DNA of 64,000 nt, from the NCBI RefSeq assembly GCF_033958435.1, contig NC_134137.1:109316501-109380500 (forward strand). The letters are read 5' to 3'. The stretch comes from Carettochelys insculpta. Lineage: Eukaryota > Chordata > Testudines > Carettochelyidae. The notes beneath the pieces are model-generated. The model was not told where the DNA came from. It worked only from the letters and a program-made list of their open reading frames with translations, and made no database searches. Positions 53,622 through 64,000 of this stretch are shown here, in pieces. The translations under genes and the position numbers were made by a program. Position 1 is the stretch's first letter. Each line of letters starts with the position of its first letter.

Positions 53622-55653
53622 TGTGATATGTGTGTGACAGTCCTAGCAGCTCACACAGGCTGGGGATGACCCCCCTGCTGTCTGTAACCTGAGCTGTCAG
53701 GTAACACCGCTGCCCCTGAACAAAGAGTGGGGTGGAGCCCAGCTGGTTTTGAATCAGAGGGTGGCAGTTAGTGTGGGGTTGTAGGAAGTCAGTTAGCCTG
53801 TGCTGAGGGGAGAGGGACAAAGAAGGGGGCTAGATCCTGGCTTGGGAGCACCCCTCAGGTCTCCCCTCACCAATTTGGAGTGTGACTACATTCAGCCATG
53901 GACTACAAGCAATTAGGAATACCATCCCTGATGTTACCACAGCTAACCTGGTGTCTGACCTCTGTAACTTTGTTCTCACCCACAATTATTTCTGATTTGG
54001 GGACAACTTATACCTCCAGATTAGTGGCACTGCTGTGGGCACCCGCGTGGCCCCACAATATGCTAATGTATTTATGGCTGACTTGGAACCACGAGTCCTC
54101 AGCCCTCGTCCCCTATTACCTCTCCTTTACTTACACTGCATTGATGACATCTTTATCATTTGGACCCATGGTAAGGAAACTCTAGAAGAATTCCACAGAG
54201 TCTTTAACAATCTGCACCCCACCATCAACTTCAGCCATGACCACTCCACATGAGAGAAACATTTCCTGGACACTACAATACAAATCACTGATGGCCTAAT
54301 CACTACCACTCTCTACTGGAAACCCACTGACTGCTACTCTTACCTACATGCTTCTAGCTTCCACCCTGCACACGACACAATCCATTGTTTACAGTCAAGC
54401 CCAGAGATACAGTCACATCTGTTCTGATCCTACTGACAGAAACCAATAACTACAAGATCTCTACCAAACATTTATAAACCTGAATTACCCACCAGAAGAA
54501 GTAAAAAACTAAATTGACAGGGCCAGATGAATACCCAGAAACCAACTGCTCCAAGGTAGGCTCCAAAAAAGCAAACAACAGAACACCACTTGTAATTACC
54601 TACAGCCCCCAACTCAAACCACTGCAATGCATCATTGAAGACCTACAACCTATCCTTAATCATGATGCCACATTCCATAAGGCCCTAGGTGACAGGCCTG
54701 TTCTCTCCTTTAGACAACCTCCCAACCTTAAGAGGATTCTCCCTAGCAACCACAGTCTATACTACAATAATACCAGTCCTGGAACTTTTCCTTGCAACAA
54801 GCCCCGTTGCCAGCTTTGTCCCTGTATCTATTCTCGAGATACCATCACTGGACCTAATCATATTAATTACAGAATCATGGGCACATTCTCCTCTTCCTCA
54901 ACTAACATCATATATGCCATCATGTGCCAGCCATGCCCATACATAGTGTATAGAGGACAGACTGAAAACACTCTTTAACAAAGAATGAGTGGACATAGAA
55001 CAGACATCAAAAATCCCCAGATACACAAATCTGTCAGCCAGCACTTTAATGGAGTGGGCCACTCTGTGAAAGACCTGAGAGTGTGTGTTCTACTGAAAGG
55101 GGAGTTTAACGATCATCTACAGAGGGAATGCTCAGAACTAACATTCATATCCAAATTCGACAACTTTAACATGTGGTTTGAACAGGGACAACTATTACCT
55201 GACCCATTATAAGGACTCTTTTACATATTTCAATGTTTTATGTAACTCTTAACTCTCCACTCCCACCCCCACCCTGCTCTGTCCCTCTGCTCCTCTGATT
55301 TGCCAACCTTGATGATAATTTTTCTGATTTGTCGACCTTGATAACAATTTTTGGACCTCTGTGCTTTATATATTGAGTCTGTTCTGGTTAGGCTATAGAT
55401 CTGGAGAAGTGGGTCTGTCCCACGAAAGCTCATCACCTAACAAATTATTTTGTTAGTCTTTAAAGTGCTACATGGCTGCTGTTTTGTTTTGATACAACAT
55501 GGATTGGAATGACTGTTTTTGGCTATTATACTGACACCTCTATACTGTGCTGTGCCTCTGCCCACTAAGAAATTTCTTTTCTGCCTACTGAGTGAGAGTC
55601 ACTCCTGCCTGTGGACAGGGTGCAGAGCTTGGGGACCCCTGAACCCTATCACA
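53622..55653 (+). mobile_element. Solo LTR with AGAAG duplication, split by a PLE
   Basis: It begins TGTGATATGTGTG and ends ACCCTATCACA, so the first and last seven bases form a perfect inverted repeat (TGTGATA/TATCACA). AGAAG lies on both sides (53617-53621, 55654-55658), a 5-bp duplication. The two LTR parts are about 53622-53885 and 55490-55653. Together they make about 430 bp. No retroviral genes are present. The orientation is uncertain; plus is assumed. Confidence 0.82.
53886..55490 (+). pseudogene. Penelope-like element with RT and GIY-YIG remnants
   Basis: Penelope-like elements couple a reverse transcriptase to a GIY-YIG endonuclease. The RT palm reads 'GTAVGTRVAPQYANVFMADL' (about 54025-54085) and 'CIDDIFIIWTHGKE' (54137 onward), where the family has YIDD, so the first box residue is changed to Cys. 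A TGA at 54251-54253, a frameshift around 54440-54530 and then the frame 54514-54978 follow. The endonuclease reads 'NIIYAIMCQPCPYIVYRGQT', an in-frame TAA at 54976-54978, then 'QRMSGHRTDI' and 'HFNGVGHSVKDLRVCVLL'. The 3' UTR ends in the shared tail ('gtgggtctgtcccacgaaag', 'ttgttagtctttaaagtgc'). The 5' part is missing. It sits inside the LTR. Confidence 0.88.
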
Positions 55654-55658
55654 AGAAG

Positions 55659-56039
55659 TCACGAGATTTTGTGAATAAAGTAATATATGTTGAGTTGATT
55701 TATTAGCTCTCTTGTTTCTGAGCCTGTAGGTGACATTTCAAAATCTCCAGATGCAAAGGCTAGTTATTTGCTTTTCTTTTAAATGAAAGCTGAGATACTT
55801 ACTTCATCACATGTCCCCCAGACGATGGGGCTCCAAGAAAACCACACACCATGAGACTCATGAAAACAAGTTCAAGAATTAGCGGCCATGGTTTGAATTG
55901 CCCGGCAGTGTCAGTGGAAACTCTCCTGAATCAAAGTCAGCTCAGGTTCTAGGTGTGCAATTTGTCTTTTCTCTCCTATAATCTGGTGGCATCTCTTCTC
56001 TTACCTGCTGGCTGCTAGAAAGTTCTGTGTGACAATGGG
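55659..56039. other. No recognised feature
   Basis: Non-coding sequence after the LTR. The 'gtgaataaagtaatatatg' near 55671 contains AATAAA, but no transcript is evident. Confidence 0.35.
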
Positions 56040-56650
56040 TGCAGTGTATTGTGAGGGGGTTAGTTGTCAGTGCTCTACCCCCAAACCCAAACCCAGTCCC
56101 TGCTCTGCCTGCTCTGCTTTCTTCCTCTCGTTGCGCCCCTTCCCTCAAGCCTCCACGCCCCAGGGTCATGGCCTCGGGAATTTCTGGGGGGCCTGGTGTG
56201 GGGCAGCAGCAGGGGTCAGGTCCTCTCACACTCACTGAAGCAGTGTGAGGCAGAGGGAAGTGGAGCAGCCGGGCTGGCAATGGAGCAGAGCAGAGCAGAG
56301 CAGAAGCCCAGAGCTCCTGCTGCCATAGTGGGTGAGGGAGGGGAGTGGTGGCTGAACGGGGTTTGCCAGCCCCAGCCTGCCCTGCTCACTGTGGGCTAAC
56401 CTAAATATGGGGGAGGGGGCCCTGGCCATAGGATGGTTGGGGCGGCTGCAACAGGCCCCCCAAAGCACTGGCCCAGGGCAGCTGCCCTGAATCATCCTAT
56501 CAATGGGACAGCCATGCACACACCTCCCCTGGGCCACAGGGACATGCCAGCAGCAGCACAGAGCTACCAGCCAGAAGCTGCTCTAGCCCCATCACGCCAG
56601 TTGCTGGTGGAGCTCTCAGCTGCCCTTCCCCCGCCAAGAGGGGTTTAAGT
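56040..56650. repeat. GC-rich dispersed repeat, related to 5000-5540
   Basis: It shares the block order with 5000-5540 ('ggggggcctggtgtggggcag', 'gcagagcagagcagagcag', 'gcaacaggccccccaaagc'). The three overlapping plus ORFs from 56029-56399 and the minus ORFs are composition effects. Confidence 0.45.
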
Positions 56651-56844
56651 TGCCCAGGGGCAGTAGATGGGGGCAGAGGATGTGTGTGTGTGATGGGGGG
56701 ATGTGTGGAGTCCCCTGCCCCTCCCTCTTGGAGCCTTGACAGAGGGGTCTGTCTGGTAGCCCACTAGGAGGATTTCAGGACTGGTATCACCCCTGTGGTA
56801 AGTCAAGTTTGAGGCTTCTGGTATAGGCCCTATGTGTGGTCTTG
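56651..56844. other. GC-rich and GT-rich non-coding sequence
   Basis: It has a short GT run (gatgtgtgtgtgtgatgg) and no recognised repeat. Confidence 0.35.
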
Positions 56845-56985
56845 GGGGAGTCATTTTACCTCTCTTTGCCTCCATTTGCTATCTGTAAAATGGAAATATT
56901 TGCTTACTTCACTGGGTATGGTGAGGATAAATTCACAAATACGCAGGAGGCAGTCTGCGAATACTACAAGGTGGGGAGCGGAGGG
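56845..56985 (+). mobile_element. MIR-like SINE
   Basis: 'gagtcattttacctctctttgcctccatttgctatctgtaaaatgg' is followed by 'ttcactgggtatggtgaggataaatt'. This follows the MIR core order (…cacttaacctctctgtgcctcagtttcc…ctgtaaaatgg…gttgtgaggattaaat). It is the clearest MIR-type copy here. A 86-codon chance ORF overlaps it. Confidence 0.65.
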
Positions 56986-58014
56986 ACTTGTACTTACATA
57001 GATAAACACAGGGATAAAAGCCATTTGAAGACTGTTAGAAAGTATGAGCTTCAGGGCCATTATTTCTACTGCATAGGAGATAAATGGGAGAGATAATGGA
57101 GGCCAATTTGATACAAAGAATACAGAATGAACATATAAAATAAAATGCCATCATTTCAGCTGGTGATGTTCACCAGGTCTCTTTTAAGACTCCTTAGCCA
57201 GGGGGAGACCTTGTGTCTGAGGGCACTAATGGTCAACTGCACGATGAGTCATCTTAGGCCTGGAAAAGCAATTCTGTGTGCATGGCACAACACATAAGCG
57301 AAGGCAAGGTATTAAAGGTTAACATGTGGTTAATGGCTGGGCTATTTCCCTTCCACTTCCTATTTTCCAGGTAATCTTTTCCTTTAGTAATTTGATCAAC
57401 AGTCAAGCTGAAGGTGGCATTTTCAAAATGCCATTTCTTACTGAAAGGTTAGACCATTAATGAAACTTCAGACAAAATATAGGGTTTTTTTGCTGCATTT
57501 GGTTTAGATAGAAGATAAAAGGTGCATGGAAAAGTCAAACATTTGGCATTTGTAGTACTTCCAAGTCACTCCACTATTAAGGGACAAAAACGGTGTTTGT
57601 CTTTTCACTGACCTAATGTCTATTTGGCTGGTAGAATATTTTTTTCAGTTTTTACTTATTTGTTTTTGCGTTGCATAACATCTCACTAATCACTAGGCAA
57701 TGTGCAACAATATTCCACAGTGAGCTGCCTTAATGAACCAGCAAATTTGGTTCAGGTTTAAATGCATAATAAAAACAGAAAGAATACAGAAGGGAACTTG
57801 AAGGAGTTCAAAAGTAATTTAACTGAAAAAATTATATACTACATCAAAAACACAAAGCTCATTTAAATAGCAATCCCTTTGTTGTCATCCCACTGAAAAT
57901 AAGACAGCCTGTGCTGGGGTTTGTGGGAGCCCATCCAATATGAGGCAAGAGCACCTCATCTCCCTTGATGTGTAGGGGCAGAGTCTACACAGCCTTCCAT
58001 TTATGTCTCAGTAT
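56986..58014. other. No recognised feature
   Basis: About 1 kb of AT-rich sequence. I see no repeat or gene. Confidence 0.35.
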
Positions 58015-58266
58015 GGGTGCATCTACAGTAGCCAGCTACTTTGAAGAAGCCGGCACAACGTTGAACTAGCACGTGTCGCGTCTACACACGCCACGTGCTA
58101 TTTTGATGTTGAAATTGACATTAGGTGGCGAGACGTCGAAATCGCTATTCCCATCCAAAGATGGGAATAGCTCCCTACTTTGGCATTCGACGTCGAAGTA
58201 GGGCGTGTGTAGACGATCCGCGTCCTGCTCCTTTGAAATAGCAGGGTCCTCCATGGCAGCAATCAG
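58015..58266. mobile_element. Half of a 51723-type MITE
   Basis: 'gggtgcatctacagtagccagctacttt', 'gacattaggtggcgagacgtcgaa', 'catccaaagatgggaatag', 'gtgtagacgatccgcgtcc' and 'agcagggtcctccatggcagc' follow the left third of 51723-52432 (51723-51970) base by base with substitutions. The element stops in the middle, so it is truncated or interrupted by the next sequence. Confidence 0.8.
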
Positions 58267-59080
58267 AATTTATGGCTTAGTACAGCAATCTTCAGCCTTA
58301 CGTCACAGGATGCATTACTGCTGTGGTAATGCTCGAATGGCCACATCAGGGATTAGCTCATGACCAGTCTGATAATGCTTCCCTCGCACCCCATGGTCTT
58401 GCTCTCCCTGGAGCCAGATGACTCCCTCTTCATCGCTCAGGGTGTTCCCTCCTCATGGCTTGGCCTTCTGGTGAGGTCCTTATTGTTTTCCCCTTCCAGG
58501 GTATCAAAATCTCCCTGGACAAACTATCTACACACCATGTCAGGCAGCCTTTGAGTCCAAGTCCAGGAGAAGCATCACTTTACCAGTGGCTGATAAAGGA
58601 ACCTGCAACTGCCTTCCACTCTGAGTTCCAGCCCAGGAGCTCCATGCTTAACAACCAGGCGCTGCTCTGTCTCAGCCACTGTTGCTGTTTCACTGCTGTT
58701 CTGCTTCTCTGTTTCCTGGCCCATCTCTGGGTTTACCAGCCCAAGCTTTCTCTGTTTCCTGCGGCTGCTCTCCCCAGTTCCTCTGGTTCCTTGTCAGACT
58801 CAGTAGTCCAAGGCAGAATCCCAGGTCTCACCCACCCTCACAAACTTCTTTTTGCCCCGGATCATGCTCCCTTCCTAGGGAGTGACTGTGGAACTCCTTC
58901 CTGCAGCCCCGTATCACGCTCAACTTCTAGTTCTGTAAAAGTCTAGCCTAACTGAGCTTCATATTCAGTGAAACAACTGCCATTCTTGATTCTCCTGGAA
59001 GTGCAGCTTATAAGGTTAATTGACCCTTTCACTCTACTCAGGCTTTTCAGGAAGTAGGCAGCCCATCAAACCCAATAACC
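58267..59080 (-). mobile_element. LTR-like retroelement sequence, probable minus orientation
   Basis: 'cccaggtctcacccaccctc', 'ttctttttgccccggatcatgc', 'gagtgactgtggaactccttcctgcag' and 'ggaagtgcagcttataaggttaattg' resemble an antisense LTR family that I remember from turtle sequence. On minus, the 'cttataagctgcacttcc' part could hold the TATA-like box. I did not find ends or a duplication. The 163-codon plus ORF (58455-58946) is a chance frame in it. Confidence 0.4.
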
Positions 59081-59214
59081 CCCTTTTTTCCTCCTATGAC
59101 TTCAGATGTGTTAAATAGCAACTTCACATTGAAAGATCTCATAACTTGTGACAGCAAATTACGCCAAATAATGTGTCAATTCGTATTTAACTGTCACCCT
59201 CTGAGCCCTTTTCC

Positions 59215-59637
59215 CAGACCTCAAGAAGAGCTCTGTGAAGCACAAAAGCTGGTGGGCAGGTCTACCTGACACAATTAATTTGGTAAAATTTATGTTGCTC
59301 AGGAGTGAGGAAAAGCCACGGCCTTCAGCGATGTAGTTGTACTAAGCTAAGCATCAGTGTAAGCAGCACTATGTTGGTGGCAGCACTTTTCCTGGCACCA
59401 TAGCTACTGATTCTTGTAGAAGTGGATTAAGTAGGCCAACATGAGTGCTCTCTTCTTTCGGTGTAAAGTATTTTCAATACAGCCATGCAGGTGCATAGGG
59501 CCCTAATGCAGCCTTAGAAATACAGACCTCCTGAGTCTCTTCCTTCACCAGATGTTGGTCCAATAAAGGATATTACCTCACCCATTTTGTGTCTCTAATA
59601 TCTTGGGACCACAATGGCTACAATAACACTGAAGGCA
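59215..59637 (+). mobile_element. SINE/PLE-type tail split by a short insert
   Basis: 59215-59252 ('gacctcaagaagagctctgtgaagcac') and 59530-59637 ('agatgttggtccaataaagg', 'atattacctcacccattttg', 'tctctaatatcttgggaccac') are the two parts of a turtle retroposon tail I know in that order. Between them are about 275 bp (59253-59520) beginning 'caggtctacctgacac', possibly a TGTCTACAC-type MITE. The borders of the insert are approximate. Confidence 0.5.
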
Positions 59638-60150
59638 TTACTGGGTACATGATTCTTGCTTCTTAGGATTGTTTGTTTGCTCCCGAGGATTGTTGCTTCA
59701 TGTGAAATTCACCCTGATGCAGAAACTTCACACCATTTAGATCCAATTTAAACCCTTCCTAAAGGGCCAAACCCAAGGAGGCACTGAACTGCTACATCTT
59801 CCACCAAAGTCAATGTGCTAATTGATTCCATGTCAATGTGCTAAATGCCAATTTCACTCTTCCTGAGCATAGTCATCAGTTTGTGACACATTTTTTTGAC
59901 AACAGCCAACCTGTGATTTAAAAGAGAAAGGATTATAGGATTATGACTTTGGATGAATAAATTGCAAGAGCAAGTGAAGTTCTAAGTCGTCACTAGTGTA
60001 ATGCTTGTGTCTTTAAAGGATAAACCATGAAAATACAGAAAATGGGGTGCAAAACCACACCAATTTTTGGAGGCCATAGTTTGGGGTCACAAATAACGGA
60101 AGAACCATTTTGTTAATGCTATACTGGTAGACACACTGATGGTTAGACTT
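59638..60150. other. No recognised feature
   Basis: Non-coding sequence. The phrase 'aatgtgctaattgattccatgtcaatgtgctaa' repeats locally near 59813-59843, a minor slippage event. Confidence 0.35.
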
Positions 60151-60152
60151 TA

Positions 60153-60757
60153 CAGGTCCAACCTCCCGGGTCTGTCACTCATGGAGCCTGAGGAGTCCCA
60201 GACCAGGGATTTTGCCAGACCAGGGAGTCTACCCTCTGCAGGTCTCAATCCCTGCCCCTGGGCTCCCTTCCCCACTGTCACCTGGGGCTTGCCAACTCCC
60301 TCTTTCAAAAAGTAGGCTCCCCAGCTGCCACCTCCTGGCCCCAGCCGCCCCTCCCAGCTGCTTCCCCAGATCACAGCTTCCCACCCAACCCCAGGGATGG
60401 CCACCACTCCCTGACCAGAGGCTTTCAGCACAGCCCTGGCTGTGCTTCCCCAGGCTGTGGCTTCCCACCTGGCCCCAGAAATGAGCTGCCATGAGCCGCT
60501 GCTCCCCCATTTGGGCTGCCAGCTTACCAGCCCAGGCCACTGCTCCCTGCTGCTGCTCCTGGCCTGGGCTCCCTGGCTGCTGCTGTCCCCCACTTTCCAC
60601 AGACCAGCTGTGACTGCCCTGCCCTGGGCTCCTGCCCACTGGTGTGGTTGGCCTCTCCAACTCCCAGCCCTGGGACTCCGTTCCTGCACGATCCATGGTC
60701 CAATAGGATCACAGATGTTGCCAATGAGAGTATGACAGATTTGGGAGTTTCAACCTG
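60153..60757. mobile_element. pogo/Tigger-like MITE (605 bp) with TA duplication
   Basis: The left end CAGGTCCAACCTCCCGGGTC and the right end (reverse complement CAGGTTGAAACTCCCAAATC) are inverted, and TA flanks both (60151-60152, 60758-60759), as in Tc1/mariner and pogo elements. The terminal wording 'tctgtca' and 'ggtccaata' is shared. The interior is Pro/Leu/Trp-like GC-rich filler. The overlapping plus and minus ORFs are composition products. No transposase. Confidence 0.75.
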
Positions 60758-60759
60758 TA

Positions 60760-62049
60760 ATAAGATTTGTTCTGGCAATTAATACAATAAAAATGAAGGC
60801 ATGAATATGTTGTGTTCGTGCTACTATATATAATGCAAGTTTCTTGCTAAATGTTGTGCCAGATTATGGTTGGCTATGAAATAGTATGCAAGTGGTGATG
60901 AGGAGCCATAAAGAGCCTTACACCTCTTGTTATGTGCTGGGAAAATTGGGACAAAGATAGACTTGTGCTCCCTTTGGCACAAAAAATGTGGTCGTAGAGT
61001 AGCACTGCTGGAATGCAAATGCCCAGTCTTGTGAGGGGCAGAGCTAGACATTTCCTCAGCAGCCGCATTTCTCCTCTCGTCCTGGAAGCATTCAAATTTT
61101 CAGCTAGTGTCAAGCTGTCATGGATCCATAATCTGTCCCTAAGTAACCCTCTGAGTTAAGATGCCTGTAGGAGCCCCTGTTGGGACAAAACACTTTGCAC
61201 CACATCTTAAGCACGGTGGAGTGTTTTTCAAGTCATGACTGAGCCTAGTGTGTTTTTTAAAGCTGTCCATGGAGCATCAGTTGACCTTCAGCTATATTAC
61301 ATTGCTTGAGAACATGTGTACTGATGTGATGGAATGTGGAAATCTATCATTCAAAATACTTGGAGTATATATTCTTCTTTGAAGGCCGTGTGTCAGTGAA
61401 TCTTGAGCTACGCATCAAGAAAAGCACGTCTCCTTTGTATTTTCCTGTAACGTCTGCATCTCCATATGCAGCTTGTTATTTGGCTTGGGTATCCTGATTA
61501 TTTCAGCTTTTTGTATTTCATTTTTGAAATATATATACTATAGTCTTTGGATTCCCTAATGAATTATTAGACCAGCACATCAAATTATGGGGCTTCAAGT
61601 GCAAGATGTCTATCTGTCTCGTTGCATATGCAGTTTATGTAAAAATATGAACAGGCATCTAATTTGCCCACTACCGTGTGACTTGGCAATATGGTTTTGC
61701 TACAAGAGTTTCAGAAAAATTATTACAGACCAGTGGATCATATCTGAAAGAGCAAAGCATCAAATAAACTGTTGCTTTTAAAATAAAGTTAATACATGTT
61801 AATATATGCTAATATGTATTTCAACAGTGCCAGAAAATGGTATCATTTTACTGCAGAACATTGAATGGTCTGCTCACAAGAGCAGGTGAGTCACCTTCAC
61901 AGACCACTGAACTCAGAGTTCAAAGATACAAAGGAAGGTTGAAAAGGTCAATAAAAAGGTCAGATTTCTTACTACACATCATGGGAAGTTTGCTCGTTGT
62001 CACTGAGGATGATGTCCCAAATCTTCACTTCCAGTGACCTATATTCAGA
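60760..62049. other. No recognised feature
   Basis: About 1.3 kb of AT-rich sequence without visible repeats or genes. Confidence 0.35.
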
Positions 62050-62469
62050 TTTACTAAAGTCTCAGTCTTGAGAGGCCCAAGAAGAAACAGAAGGCTAGGG
62101 GACAGATTTAGGTCTCAGTTACCCTGGTGCCCACTTCACTCAGTGGAGTTACTCCAGTTCCGCCCAGTCGTAGTGCATGCTTCTCTAGTACTGCCTTTTA
62201 TGGTCCCTCATAGGGCTGCAGGTACATTGTGCTCAGCTCTTTTTGGGGCATCTTAAACAATTACCCTGACCAGAGAATTCAACCCTTCATTGCGGGGGCT
62301 GGTTTACTCATTCATTCTACAGAGGGTAGCTCACTTACTTGGCTGCTCGAGTTCACACCCAATCTGTGTCCATTGAAGAGTGCTGGCCAGTTTCCTTCTC
62401 TGTTCAGGAGATTCTGGTCTGCCTCCTGGAGCTAAGTTGTACTTCCCACAATCCTTCTCTCCTTCTCCT
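62050..62469. other. Unrecognised, possibly retroelement-derived
   Basis: 'ggtgcccacttcactcagtgg' and 'gtccctcatagggctgcagg' have a repeat-like flavour, but I cannot name a family. Confidence 0.25.
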
Positions 62470-63185
62470 TAAGACAGAAGACTCCTAGCAGTCTTCCTTG
62501 CAGTTGGAAGTTGATGTTAGATCAGCCATAGAAACACCGGCAACTTCTCCTCTAACTGGCCCTTCCCCTAGGCAGTCCTTCCTCTCTCGGTCTGGGAGTG
62601 TTGAGCAGGCAGCCTTAGGTCTCCTGCTGTCTGTCCCTGCCTCCACAGAACCCTGCAGGACTCTCATTTCCTGCATCTGCTTTGTTATGAGCATATCTCC
62701 ACCAAATTCATGATCCATTTTTGTAAATTTCATGGTCGTAGCATTTAAATCTTTGAATTTCACAGCTTGCTACATTTACATCTTAAATTTCACAGTGTTA
62801 TAGCAAAACATGAATGTTGATTTTAAAACAGCTAAATATAAATATGTAAAGCCACTGATGACTCCCCCCTATGATCTGCCCATAATATGCCACCCTTATT
62901 TCTGTTCTGCTGCTGCTGGTGGTGCTGCCTTCAGAGATGAGTGCCCAATCAGCAAATGCTGCTCTCCAGATGCCTAAGTATGAAGATGGTACAGAAGCAA
63001 GGACGACCCTACCGGAACTCCTCTACAATACCCATGCAATCCCCTTCTAGCTCAAGACCCTCAGTTAGAAAAACACTGCTGTATGGTAAAAGTACACAAA
63101 AGACCAGATTTGAGGCAGGGGGAGACCAGATTTCATGGTCTGTAGTGTGTTTTTAATGGCCATGAATTTTCTAGGGTCTTAGCTA
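62470..63185. mobile_element. Dispersed repeat with 'tttcatgg...ccatga' motifs
   Basis: 'tttcatggtcgtagcatttaaatc', 'aatttcacag', 'gagaccagatttcatggtctg' and 'taatggccatgaattttctagggtctt' form a pattern of short inverted phrases, known to me from a common sauropsid repeat. A phrase of the same style occurs at about 1130-1180. The class is uncertain (DNA-transposon-like). Confidence 0.4.
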
Positions 63186-63610
63186 TGTGAGAGGAGGCAG
63201 TTTATGCTCCATCCCCTTTTCCCAACTTGTTCCCAATTGCTTGAAGGAAGATGGCTTCAGTCCTGCCTTCTCTGAAAGGCTCCTGGCCCCAGGCTCAAAA
63301 GAAACAGTACCAGGGTATGACTTCACCCATGGTAAAATTTGGGCTGCTGAGCCACTGGGTCCCCTTAATTCTCCACCCTGGGATGCCTTCCACTGTGCTT
63401 CTCCGTGAGAGCAGCCACTTCTGGCTTGCAGTGGTCAGCATGTAAATCACTTTGAGTTATACTGTATAAGAGCTACGGCCAGTCATCCTTGAATTACAGA
63501 GCAACACCGGCAAACTCCCAGTCATAGATTTGCCCTCAAAAATGTGTGTTGTCTAAGTCCAGTGCTCTTTCTGGACAATACAAGCTCATATATAGCTCAT
63601 CATTTTTATT
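63186..63610. other. No recognised feature
   Basis: Short overlapping ORFs (63187-63408, 63251-63445) show no domain. Nothing else is visible. Confidence 0.3.
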
Positions 63611-64000
63611 AACAGAAAATAATATGCACAAATACTGTTATTTCAAACGGTGTTTCCCAAACATTTCAATCCAGGCACGCTCCTGGATACAACAATCAAA
63701 AGTGTTTATTAACCATTGAAAGAAAGATTTCTAAGTGATTACAAATAACAAGGCACAAAAATCAGAATTGTTTATAAGAAAATAAAAGTGAAATACAACT
63801 AAAGTCTAACTTAATAACATGGGCAGAAAAGGCTAAGGGAGGCTGACTCCTTAGATAGCCAGACATGGCCCACCTCACATTCAATTCCCAGGTCCCTGTT
63901 TCAGTTGTGCCATTGGGCTCCGGGGGCTGGGACCACACCATCTGCCTTCCTGGGTCTGGGGTCTGTGACAGCACTGCAACTCTCCCTCCTGGCGCTCTAG
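63611..64000 (-). mobile_element. Possible LTR-like sequence running off the window
   Basis: The 'tgtttattaaccattgaaag' and 'cttcctgggtctggggtctg' phrases resemble an antisense LTR in layout, similar to 24729-25806. The end is cut by the window edge. This is a weak guess. Confidence 0.25.

Noticed and set aside
58455..58946. 163-codon plus ORF as a membrane protein
   Set aside because: The Leu/Cys/Pro-rich frame lies in an LTR-like block and shows no coding signature.

Overview
The window looks like intergenic DNA from a turtle (Testudines), probably a cryptodire. I could not identify any host protein-coding gene, rRNA or tRNA gene. The organism call rests on repeat types known from turtle and other sauropsid genomes: CR1 LINE copies on both strands, Penelope-like element (PLE) tails built around a shared 'GTCTGTCCCACGAAAGCTCA' block, and many elements whose ends carry a TGTCTACAC-type motif. 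Codon-scale coding signal occurs only inside mobile elements, and every such reading frame is broken.

Layout. 1-10.8 kb: CR1 fragments, a probable LTR (1.83-2.78 kb), a small RT remnant of another LINE, a 60-bp minisatellite that creates several false ORFs, and a solo LTR (8290-8723). 10.9-12.6 kb: a 1.7-kb non-autonomous DNA transposon containing tandem arrays. 14.5-15.2 kb: an inverted PLE dimer. 15.5-26.2 kb: one CR1 LINE (+ strand), followed from endonuclease to 3' end, interrupted by six insertions: a hAT-like MITE, two Harbinger-like MITEs, a retroposon-like insert, a 5.25-kb Harbinger transposon and a minus-strand LTR-like element. The Harbinger carries a SANT-type gene and a transposase gene in convergent orientation, and its SANT frame is itself split by a 1260-bp LTR. 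26.2-36.7 kb: more MITEs, two CR1 copies, a GC-rich island with a 273-codon minus-strand ORF, a second inverted PLE dimer and a Gypsy integrase fossil. 36.9-41.2 kb is mostly featureless. 41.2-47.7 kb: MITEs, a minus-strand CR1, a second decayed Harbinger transposase and PLE tails. 48.7-55.7 kb: a minus-strand CR1, then a plus-strand CR1 interrupted by two MITEs, then a solo LTR split by a Penelope-like element that keeps recognisable RT and GIY-YIG parts. 56-64 kb: GC-rich repeats, a MIR-like SINE, LTR-like sequence and a pogo/Tigger-like MITE.

How the parts relate. The Harbinger at 19115-24364 has both gene types needed to mobilise short TIR elements, and the 710-bp MITE at 51723-52432 shares subterminal sequence with it, so that MITE looks like a deletion derivative of this family. 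Both Harbinger transposase copies have a GT-AG intron at the same codon. PLE copies recur as inverted dimers with 12-13 bp target duplications. Element boundaries were set by eye from terminal repeats and target-site duplications. Family names come from remembered family features, not from a database search.
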